From positions 1 to 20,062 of the IMG/VR virus record IMGVR_UViG_3300046011_005117: DNA of 20,062 nt; one strand, given 5' to 3'. Under the pieces are notes generated by a model. That model saw nothing but the letters and a program-made list of their open reading frames with translations. It did not search any database and was not told where the DNA came from. The position numbers and the translations under genes are program-made. This stretch comes from a virus. This document shows, one piece after another, positions 5,691 through 13,026 of this stretch (positions are counted from its first letter, which is position 1; each line of letters opens with the position of its first letter).

Positions 5691-8447
5691 TCAATTGTTT
5701 GAAACTAATAACCTTTTTTCTAATTCTTCTATTCTATGTACCGCTTCTTGTAATGCCTTAACTAAAGTTGGTACTAACTCTTCTTTGTGTAATAGTTTTG
5801 TACTACCACTTGGAGAATAAACAGCGTCTGGTATTATATTTTCAATTTCTTGGGCAACGAATCCAGTATGAATTACACCACCATCATGTAAATCAGTATC
5901 ATCTTTCCATTGAAAATCAATCACATTTATTTTTTTTAAAGTATCTATACCATCCATCTCAGTTGGTTTTATGTTTCTTTTTAAAATATAATCAGAAGTC
6001 GCTGTACCTGTACTCCAAATTGCAATATTACCTGCACCATATAAAACTACATTTCTATCATTTTGCCATGCAAATCTATAATCTCTAAAACCAGTAGTTG
6101 GTCCAAAATAAAGATTAACACCACCCGCGTCAACTCCTGAAACAGACGCTTCTATTGATTGTGATAATGTACCACCGAAATATAATTTGTCATATGTAGT
6201 GCCACCGTTTATCGTTATATTTCCACCACTATTAGATAGAGATGAAGCGGTTGCTGCGTAAGATGCAGATGTTGCAGAACTACTTGTTGGTGATAGTAAA
6301 GAACCACTAACATAAATAACCAAATCAGTACCATCCCACTTTAAGTAAGAACTACTTACAGAACCACTATTACCTATTAAAACAGTAGAATTACTACCAA
6401 CTGCATTAAAATTAAAAGTGTCTGGATTAGAACGGAATTCAAATCTGGAACCACTTTGATTTATCATCTGTACTGTTGCTTGTGAATAGCTAGAACTGAC
6501 ATAAGGATTTCCTTGCGTCAAACTCCAACCGTAATTTGAAGAAGTTGGTGAATTAGAAAGTGCATATTCTATACCAGTATAACCGTATGTTTGTATTGCA
6601 GAGCCAGATTTAGAACCAGATATATTACTAAATAATTGAATACCACTTGCAGTATATGATGATATAAAAGTAGATCCAGTTATTATGTTATCATCGCCAT
6701 AAATGTATTGGTTGCCACCTGTAAACAATACACCTTCTATTGAAGAAGATACTTGCGATTCCCTCAAAGTATCATTAAAATATTGAATCTTAAAATCTAA
6801 ATATTCATTTCTATGCGATTCATCTATTGGAATATAAATCCGTGTTCTATTTGGAGTAAATCCATAATTGGAATCATCAACAACACGAATATTAGAAATT
6901 TTAGCACCATCTCTAATCATGAATCTAACAATACCATCACCGTCTCTATCAACTGGTATTCTCAATTTAAAATCTTTTTTACGAGATTCTGCACCAGTAT
7001 ATATTGGAACTTTACCCAAATATCTACCGTATTCAGTATTATTACTGAATGCACTACCACTCATATAAACTGCTATTTTCTGCTCACGTGTATCTAATCT
7101 ATTGGGAGTGCTATAATAGTCAAACACAATATTATAAATCGTGTCTTTATAAAATTTAGTAGCTGCTGATCCAGTTTGCTCTATGATAATTTCTTGAGAA
7201 CCAGACATTATTACAGTAGGAACTATCGATATAGATTCTTCCGTGTAATCAAATGTTGAGTATGAAGATGTACTAGAACCGAAATACGATGCAGAACTAA
7301 TTACAGCAATTGGTGCTCCATTAATCTGAACAGAATTCCAATAACTGTAAGGATTTATTGAAGATAGTGTTGTATTTCCTGCAATTTGTATACCAACATT
7401 TTTTGAAAATATACCGATTGGGTTTTCAATTAAATCTGAGTTAGTGTCAACCATCCAATTTTTCTGGTTAACATTTCCGTCATATACTAACTTATACGCT
7501 TGATTTGGTTTATTTGCACTTCTTGTAAAAACTTTTATACGAGAAATTTGTCCAACTTCTGGTTCAAGATTTGAAATATCAAGTTTAGCGTAGGATTTTA
7601 TGTTTTGAGTTACCGTTTTACTATCAGCCGAATTATTGTAATTTATAACATACTGTTGATTTTCCGCTAAAGAAACTGGTCTATATGTATTGTCTGTTCC
7701 ACGAAAATAAACAGGGTCTTTTAATACCAATTGATTAGAGTTTATTACAGATAATATACTTGAAGAATATTCAAATGATGCAGTTGCTGCGTTTGGAAAT
7801 CTTGTAGAAGAAAGTGTTGGAAAAAATATATTACCGCCTTCAAATTCTTTTTGAAAATCATTACCAAAGTTAGTAAGTATTGGAACACTATCTTTGAAAG
7901 AATATGTTGCATATCCAATAGAACCAGTTGGTTTTTGGTTGTTAAATTTCTCTTCAACTATTGAAAACTTTTTTTCTAATAATGTTATTTCTGGTTCGTG
8001 TTTATATACAATTATACTATCATTTGATTTTGTGTTATCCACACTAAGTGTATGAATATATTTGTAATTATATTTTTGAACTTGATTGTTTGGTAATAAA
8101 ATACCGTTTAAATCCCGATAAACACTACATAATAGTGTTATACTGCATTCACCTACTGTTACTGAATCGTAAACATATACGGCAACATTTATAGACTTGT
8201 CTCTTTCTTTTTTTCGTAACACTTCGTGATAAATTGGTCTTCCGTTTTTATCCAAAATCTCAATGTTAATTGGAAACTTTTCTGATATAAACATGGAATT
8301 TGGCTTGAATCTGAAAAGATTTTTACCTGCCGTAAATAATTCTGGCATGAACGTAATATTCAAAATATTAGCAGAATTATTATTTGTTTCTGTATATCTT
8401 GTTTGTGTATTTATATAATCACGTTTAAATTTTTTCTTTTCAATCAT
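5691..8447 (-). CDS. Tail fibre/spike protein with C-terminal S74 intramolecular chaperone domain (918 aa)
   Basis: The last 101 residues match the peptidase S74 chaperone family. SDYILKRNI begins at Ser818, Lys823 would complete the Ser-Lys dyad, and HTGFVAQEIENIIPDAV and a terminal coiled-coil-like ALQEAVHRIEELEKRLL follow. In this family the chaperone drives trimerisation of the fibre and then cuts itself off before the Ser, so the mature fibre would be about 817 residues. The N-terminal 140 residues form a beta-rich region (LFRFKPNSMFISEKFPINIEIL) without a family I can name. The middle is long, with VSGS and SSS patches, and includes ASYAATASS-type repeats near residues 720-740. The start is ATG 8447, 19 bases after the stop of the fused nuclease gene; no strong Shine-Dalgarno is visible. 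Role: a virion fibre or spike, probably host-binding. Confidence 0.87.
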   Translation of the reverse strand: MIEKKKFKRDYINTQTRYTETNNNSANILNITFMPELFTAGKNLFRFKPNSMFISEKFPINIEILDKNGRPIYHEVLRKKERDKSINVAVYVYDSVTVGECSITLLCSVYRDLNGILLPNNQVQKYNYKYIHTLSVDNTKSNDSIIVYKHEPEITLLEKKFSIVEEKFNNQKPTGSIGYATYSFKDSVPILTNFGNDFQKEFEGGNIFFPTLSSTRFPNAATASFEYSSSILSVINSNQLVLKDPVYFRGTDNTYRPVSLAENQQYVINYNNSADSKTVTQNIKSYAKLDISNLEPEVGQISRIKVFTRSANKPNQAYKLVYDGNVNQKNWMVDTNSDLIENPIGIFSKNVGIQIAGNTTLSSINPYSYWNSVQINGAPIAVISSASYFGSSTSSYSTFDYTEESISIVPTVIMSGSQEIIIEQTGSAATKFYKDTIYNIVFDYYSTPNRLDTREQKIAVYMSGSAFSNNTEYGRYLGKVPIYTGAESRKKDFKLRIPVDRDGDGIVRFMIRDGAKISNIRVVDDSNYGFTPNRTRIYIPIDESHRNEYLDFKIQYFNDTLRESQVSSSIEGVLFTGGNQYIYGDDNIITGSTFISSYTASGIQLFSNISGSKSGSAIQTYGYTGIEYALSNSPTSSNYGWSLTQGNPYVSSSYSQATVQMINQSGSRFEFRSNPDTFNFNAVGSNSTVLIGNSGSVSSSYLKWDGTDLVIYVSGSLLSPTSSSATSASYAATASSLSNSGGNITINGGTTYDKLYFGGTLSQSIEASVSGVDAGGVNLYFGPTTGFRDYRFAWQNDRNVVLYGAGNIAIWSTGTATSDYILKRNIKPTEMDGIDTLKKINVIDFQWKDDTDLHDGGVIHTGFVAQEIENIIPDAVYSPSGSTKLLHKEELVPTLVKALQEAVHRIEELEKRLLVSNN

Positions 8448-8466
8448 TTCATTTCAACCACGTTTT

Positions 8467-11400
8467 TTATCCTTCTATTTTTGAAAATCCATTCTCTTTT
8501 TTAATTTCAATCTGACTATCCACCATATCCCTAACAACATCAATATGTGATATTAACACAACGAAATCAAACTGAGTTTTAAGATACTCTAAAAACATAG
8601 AGAAGCTCGTTAAAACGCCAGAATCCAATGTACCAAGTCCTTCATCAATCGCTATAAAGTTTGGTCTTGGTAAAGAACAGACATTTATAAGTGCTGCTCT
8701 AATTGCTATCGATGAAATGAATTTTTCCATTCCACTGGTTAATTCAAGTGGCCAGAAGTTATCATCATCATACACTATATAAGTATTAATACTCTTACCA
8801 TCTGTCTCAAAAATCACTTGAAAATCAACGATTTGAGATAAAATATTATTTGTTTCCGCTTGTATCTTCGGTAAAGCGTCACCTATGAGTGCGTACGGAA
8901 TACCGTTTCTATTTACACATTTCAAATAATAATCATAAGCGAGATATTCTGTTTCAAGTTCTTTTAATTTCTGAATCGATTCATTGCAATCGTTTATAAT
9001 TCTTTCTTGTACTTTAATATCACCACTATAATCTATAATCTTTCCTTCAATTTGCTTTAACTCTCTAGTAAACATTGATTTAGAATTCTTAGAATCTTCT
9101 ATAATTTCCATCAGTAAGGAATTTGTTTTAATAGATTCTTCATTTTCTTTATATTTTAATATTTTATTTTTAACATTTACTAAATCTTCTTCAAATCCTT
9201 TCAATGTTTCTTTATTACTATAAATATTTTTTTCTAAATTAAATACCGTTTTTTGATGAAAATGTTGATCGTTTTCTGACTTCTGTAATCTGTCCAACTC
9301 AGTATAAACATTAGAATTTTTCTTGAATTCTTTTTCAAGTCCTTCAATTTCAGTAAGTAAACTATCTTTATCTTTATTTAATCCAATTAAACTTGATTCT
9401 GCTTTCTTTGCATCTTGAACAAACACATTACCAACACAGAATTTACATTTTGGATCGTACTGATGATTCTTTAAATTATCTACTTTATCTTCACAATGTT
9501 GAATCTGAAGTCTTATATTTCTCAAATCGGATTCATTTTTAGAAAGTTTTAATCTAATTTCATCAACCATCTCTCTACGTTCTAACAAATCTTCTTTGTT
9601 GAACTCAGAAAGAATTAGTGTATATCTATCAAGACTTCCATTCGCACCTTTTAATTCATATTCAAGTGATTTCATACCGCGAATTGTTTCATCTATTTTT
9701 CTATCAATTGAAATTTCTTTTTCTAAAAGTGTTTGTAATGAATTAGGCGATAAATTAGAATCTACTTTTATTAATTTAGTTTCATTTTCTCTAATTGTAC
9801 TATTCAACTTTTCTATTTTTTCTTCAATTTCAGATTTTTCCGAATTCAAATTCAATAAAATTGTATTTGCTTCATCACGTTTTGCGTCTGCACTTAATAT
9901 CTTTGTTGAATAATCCTGTTTACTAAACTCTTTAATAAGTGTACTTACACTTTTGGAATCATCGTTTGCTATTGTATGTAATTCTTCAAACAATTCTAAA
10001 TCTAAAAACTGAGCAAGTAAATCTTTACGTTCACGTTGTGCTTTATCAATAAAATTAGTATTGTTACCCTGAACAGACATTGCAGTTAAAATAAAATCAT
10101 CATATGTCCCCAAATACTTTCTAATTATACGATTTGTATCGTCTCTGTCCTCACCATTGAGTGAAACTTTGTTCTCTCCATCTAAGTACCAAAAGTTCAC
10201 TACTACCTTCACAGCACCCTTCTTGTCCTTAGTTGCAACCCTTTCAATGAAATAATTACGTTCACCGATATTAAAACTAAGTTTACAGTTGAAGTTTTCT
10301 TTTTTATTATTCATTACCTGAATTGCTCTGTATGTTCTTGGACATTTATCAAAAATACAATACATAAGAGCGTCTAACACAGAAGATTTCCCACTTGCAT
10401 TCGGTGCGAATAAACCATAAACACCATTCATAGAATCAAAGTTTACAGAATTACCTTCACCGTATGAAAACATATTATCAAACTTAAAATAGTTTGGAGT
10501 CCAAATTAAATTTCTAACAACATCACTATCATCAACTTGCTTGTTTACGTTTCTGTTTATTTCATAAATACGTTCTAACAATGCAGTATCAGCCGGTAAC
10601 TTATTATTTTTAATGTAATCAGAAATTAATGTGTTCTGATATGCAATATCTCTAATATCACCTAATTTATTTTGTGAAGTATTTCCTGCTTCCGATGAAC
10701 CACCGACTCTTTGTACTTTAACATCAAGCACATTTGCTAATGATTTTATCTCGGTAATGACTTTATGAATGTCCGAATTAGATGTATTAATTGAACGTAA
10801 GCGTACGTAATTATTTTTTGAAAATTCTTCTGGTAAGTTTTTAATTTTTCCATCTTCAACCTCAATTGTGTGGTAAGTAAAATCATTTTTTATTTCTACA
10901 AACTTCGATGTACCTTTGGTTAAATTCCATTCAATTACACCGTGTTTTAAGTCTTCCCCAAAGTTTTGTTGTATAAGTGAACCTGGATAAGCAAAACGTT
11001 TGTTTGAATCTAAATATTGAAATCTGTGAATATCTCCAAAAAATCCATAGTCAAACCCTTCAAATAAATCAATAGTAACATCGGTATTATGTAATTTCAT
11101 ACCTGTATCTGTTTCTGCTGCATTAATTGCACCATGATAAAGAACAATTTTCTTTCTACCGTTATCTTCTAAATCAGAGGCTTTAATAAAGTTCTTAGTA
11201 GTATCGAATACTGAATTTACCACAAAGTCTACGTTACCCATTGGATAAACGCCAGTTTCTTTGAAATAAAATAAATTATTATTGTTATTAAATGAATTGA
11301 AAATTGGAGTTAAAGAATCCATTCGGTCTTTATTATTCAAGTTACAATCGTGGTTTCCTGCTATAAAAAAAGTAGTTGCTATCTCAGATAAATTTAATAA

Positions 11401-11613
11401 AAAATTTCTCGTCATTTCTACTAATTCCGGACTCATATCTGTTTTTGCGTGAACAATATCACCCGCAACATAAATCAAAGTATTTTTATGTTTACTAACA
11501 GTTTCACGGCAATAATCGTATAATCTATTAAATACTATTTCATATTCTTCATGGCGTTTATAATTTCTAATATGTACATCAGCTATGTGTATAACTCTAT
11601 GTAAGTTAAGCAT
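8467..11613 (-). CDS. Fused SbcD/Mre11-type nuclease and SbcC/Rad50-type ATPase (T4 gp47-gp46 analogue), 1048 aa
   Basis: One uninterrupted frame encodes both halves of a DNA end-processing complex. Residues 1 to about 330 are a calcineurin-like nuclease with the five family motifs: D12-x-H14, GD (Asp52), GNHD (87-89), YHGA (about 159) and GDIH (about 193). From about residue 375 comes a Rad50-type ATPase, with Walker A PNASGKSS near 405, long coiled coils, a zinc-hook CKFC near 722, a signature-like TSGMEKF near 957 (canonical LSGGE altered), Walker B FIAIDEG near 987 with D-loop GTLDS, and LISH. Known relatives resect and process DNA ends for recombination and recombination-dependent replication. 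In T4 and in bacteria the two parts are separate proteins. ATG 11613 has AAGG 7 bases upstream and overlaps the primase stop by 8 bases, which indicates coupling. Confidence 0.92.
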   Translation of the reverse strand: MLNLHRVIHIADVHIRNYKRHEEYEIVFNRLYDYCRETVSKHKNTLIYVAGDIVHAKTDMSPELVEMTRNFLLNLSEIATTFFIAGNHDCNLNNKDRMDSLTPIFNSFNNNNNLFYFKETGVYPMGNVDFVVNSVFDTTKNFIKASDLEDNGRKKIVLYHGAINAAETDTGMKLHNTDVTIDLFEGFDYGFFGDIHRFQYLDSNKRFAYPGSLIQQNFGEDLKHGVIEWNLTKGTSKFVEIKNDFTYHTIEVEDGKIKNLPEEFSKNNYVRLRSINTSNSDIHKVITEIKSLANVLDVKVQRVGGSSEAGNTSQNKLGDIRDIAYQNTLISDYIKNNKLPADTALLERIYEINRNVNKQVDDSDVVRNLIWTPNYFKFDNMFSYGEGNSVNFDSMNGVYGLFAPNASGKSSVLDALMYCIFDKCPRTYRAIQVMNNKKENFNCKLSFNIGERNYFIERVATKDKKGAVKVVVNFWYLDGENKVSLNGEDRDDTNRIIRKYLGTYDDFILTAMSVQGNNTNFIDKAQRERKDLLAQFLDLELFEELHTIANDDSKSVSTLIKEFSKQDYSTKILSADAKRDEANTILLNLNSEKSEIEEKIEKLNSTIRENETKLIKVDSNLSPNSLQTLLEKEISIDRKIDETIRGMKSLEYELKGANGSLDRYTLILSEFNKEDLLERREMVDEIRLKLSKNESDLRNIRLQIQHCEDKVDNLKNHQYDPKCKFCVGNVFVQDAKKAESSLIGLNKDKDSLLTEIEGLEKEFKKNSNVYTELDRLQKSENDQHFHQKTVFNLEKNIYSNKETLKGFEEDLVNVKNKILKYKENEESIKTNSLLMEIIEDSKNSKSMFTRELKQIEGKIIDYSGDIKVQERIINDCNESIQKLKELETEYLAYDYYLKCVNRNGIPYALIGDALPKIQAETNNILSQIVDFQVIFETDGKSINTYIVYDDDNFWPLELTSGMEKFISSIAIRAALINVCSLPRPNFIAIDEGLGTLDSGVLTSFSMFLEYLKTQFDFVVLISHIDVVRDMVDSQIEIKKENGFSKIEG

Positions 11614-12562
11614 TCAAAATCCTTTGTTTAATAATATCGTATGTGTCTGTGTTTTTAGTTTTTCTTTTAATAGAAGTGAATTCTTTAAATCCAACTTCGT
11701 TTACATCTTTTTGTTCTAAGTTTATAATAGAAACATTTATTCCGTTTGCAACTAAATAACTTGAAATATTTAATGCATCTTTTCTTGCATCATTATCCAA
11801 AGCAACAATTACTTTCGGTGGTTTACGTAGTAATATTTTTTCTTTCAATAAGTTTGACATTAGTTTGCCGAAAAGTGGTATAGTGTTATATCTGGCACTA
11901 ATTGCGTCAAACACACCCTCGACTAAAGTTATAGGTTCATTCCAATTAATGAACGAATCAAAACCAATAACGTCTTTACTCCATTTTGGATTTTTATATT
12001 TTAATGTATCTTCTTCAAAAATAGAACGAGAAACAAAAAAATTCAAATTGAAATTATCATCATACGATGGAACGATTATTCTACCAGAATAAGAACCAGT
12101 TGGACAATAACCAATATCATATCTAATCATATCGGTTCTACTGATTCCTCGTTTTTTCAAATAATTTATTGCCTGCTTTAACTGCATTTTAGTTTGTATG
12201 TCTTTTATTTTGCCGTATTCATATAGTTTAATAGTTTCTGTTGGAAGACTCAATACAGTTTCTTTTACTTCTTGTTTATTAGAAACATAAAGTTTTTTAG
12301 TCTTTATAATTTTATCCAAGTCTGTATAATAAGACCGATCAACTTTTAACTTTTTGAATAGTAAAGATATATTTCTACCCTTGGCGTTACTCACCCAACA
12401 ATGCCATACATTTTGTCCATCGTTAGATGCACTTAAATCTATTTCTAATTTTGGTTTGTAATGGGAAATGAACGGAGAGAAAAAAGAGTAGTTATTGCCA
12501 GAAGTTTTTCGTCCTTTACCAAGAACTTTTTCTAACAAATTGAGTAAATCATAATTTATCAT
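11606..12562 (-). CDS. DNA primase with TOPRIM domain (318 aa)
   Basis: I place the start at ATG 12562 (MINYDLLNLLEKVL). An upstream in-frame GTG at 12628 would run through the end of the endonuclease gene and a hairpin. The N-terminus resembles the CHC2 zinc-binding domain of DnaG/T7-type primases (YSFFSPF..., then VWHCWVSNAKG near residue 53), but only one of the usual Cys ligands is seen. The central part has GRIIVPSYDD and KYKNP, typical of the primase core. The TOPRIM residues are visible as VEGVFD (near 215) and ALDNDARKDA (near 255). The protein would make RNA primers for lagging-strand synthesis. It has no attached helicase, so it would need a separate partner, like T4 gp61 with gp41. 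It lies downstream of the endonuclease and overlaps the fused nuclease gene by 8 bases. Confidence 0.85.
   Translation of the reverse strand: MINYDLLNLLEKVLGKGRKTSGNNYSFFSPFISHYKPKLEIDLSASNDGQNVWHCWVSNAKGRNISLLFKKLKVDRSYYTDLDKIIKTKKLYVSNKQEVKETVLSLPTETIKLYEYGKIKDIQTKMQLKQAINYLKKRGISRTDMIRYDIGYCPTGSYSGRIIVPSYDDNFNLNFFVSRSIFEEDTLKYKNPKWSKDVIGFDSFINWNEPITLVEGVFDAISARYNTIPLFGKLMSNLLKEKILLRKPPKVIVALDNDARKDALNISSYLVANGINVSIINLEQKDVNEVGFKEFTSIKRKTKNTDTYDIIKQRILNA
11621..11624 (-). promoter_or_regulatory. Ribosome binding site AAGG inside the primase 3' end
   Basis: AAGG on the coding strand lies 7 bases before ATG 11613 of the fused nuclease gene and within the last codons of the primase gene, so translation of the two is probably coupled. 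Confidence 0.5.
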
Positions 12563-12590
12563 AACAACACTTTTTATAGAATAGTTTATA

Positions 12591-12615
12591 TCACAAATAT
12601 AATAAAAATTTGTGA
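12591..12615 (-). other. Perfect inverted repeat (8-bp arms, 9-base loop) between endonuclease and primase genes
   Basis: TCACAAAT and ATTTGTGA flank a 9-base A/T loop, on either strand. It sits in the 56-base gap after the endonuclease stop (12619) and before the primase ATG (12562), the largest non-coding gap in the window. No U-run follows on the coding strand, so it is a poor intrinsic terminator. It could be an operator for a dimeric regulator or an mRNA stability or processing hairpin. Confidence 0.45.
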
Positions 12616-12618
12616 CAA

Positions 12619-13026
12619 TTACAAACACTCATCCAACCATTCTTTTGGAATATCTTTTTTTGCCCACTTCCAACCTTTTTTATCACAATACTGAGCGTAT
12701 GTGGTTTTACTTCCTTTGTATAACTTTGCGTTTGGATTTTGAAATACAAATCGAATATCTATTTCTGAATATTGTTCAAATATTAAATCAAACTTTAATC
12801 TGTCAGTTTTTACCCACCTACCCTTTGATTCAATATAAAGTATATTACCGTTTTTCTTAGTAAGAACAAAATCAGGAGTGTAATTGTGTTTTGTTGCTGG
12901 TTGTATATAGGATATTTTATGGGTTTCATAACCGAATTCTTTTTTCGATTCTTGAAGTGAATCATTTATATTGTCTTCCAATCCACTTCTAAATCCATTC
13001 TTTATTGCTACAGCGTTTCTTTTCAT
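12619..13026 (-). CDS. T7-type endonuclease I, Holliday junction resolvase (135 aa)
   Basis: The sequence follows phage T7 endonuclease I (gene 3 product) closely along its length. FRSGLED carries Glu17, YTPDF carries Asp52, and YIESKG carries Glu66 and Lys68, which correspond to the catalytic Glu20, Asp55, Glu65 and Lys67 of T7. DIRFVFQNP, KLYKGS.T.Y and IPKEWL continue the match. The length is close to T7's 149 residues. The T7 enzyme is a dimer that cuts four-way junctions and branched DNA, and is needed for host DNA breakdown and for clearing branches before packaging. The start ATG 13026 overlaps the upstream stop by one base (TAATG), with no clear Shine-Dalgarno, so translation is probably by coupling. 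It opens the three-gene replication and recombination cassette. Confidence 0.93.
   Translation of the reverse strand: MKRNAVAIKNGFRSGLEDNINDSLQESKKEFGYETHKISYIQPATKHNYTPDFVLTKKNGNILYIESKGRWVKTDRLKFDLIFEQYSEIDIRFVFQNPNAKLYKGSKTTYAQYCDKKGWKWAKKDIPKEWLDECL

Noticed and set aside
8408-8416. TATAAATA on the coding strand near the start of the 918-aa gene (T4 late promoter core)
   Set aside because: It lies inside the coding sequence downstream of the start, and such A/T octamers are expected a few times by chance here.
12563-12628. Longer primase form starting at GTG 12628
   Set aside because: The extra 22 codons overlap the endonuclease coding end and run through the inverted repeat. ATG 12562 begins the part that looks like a primase.
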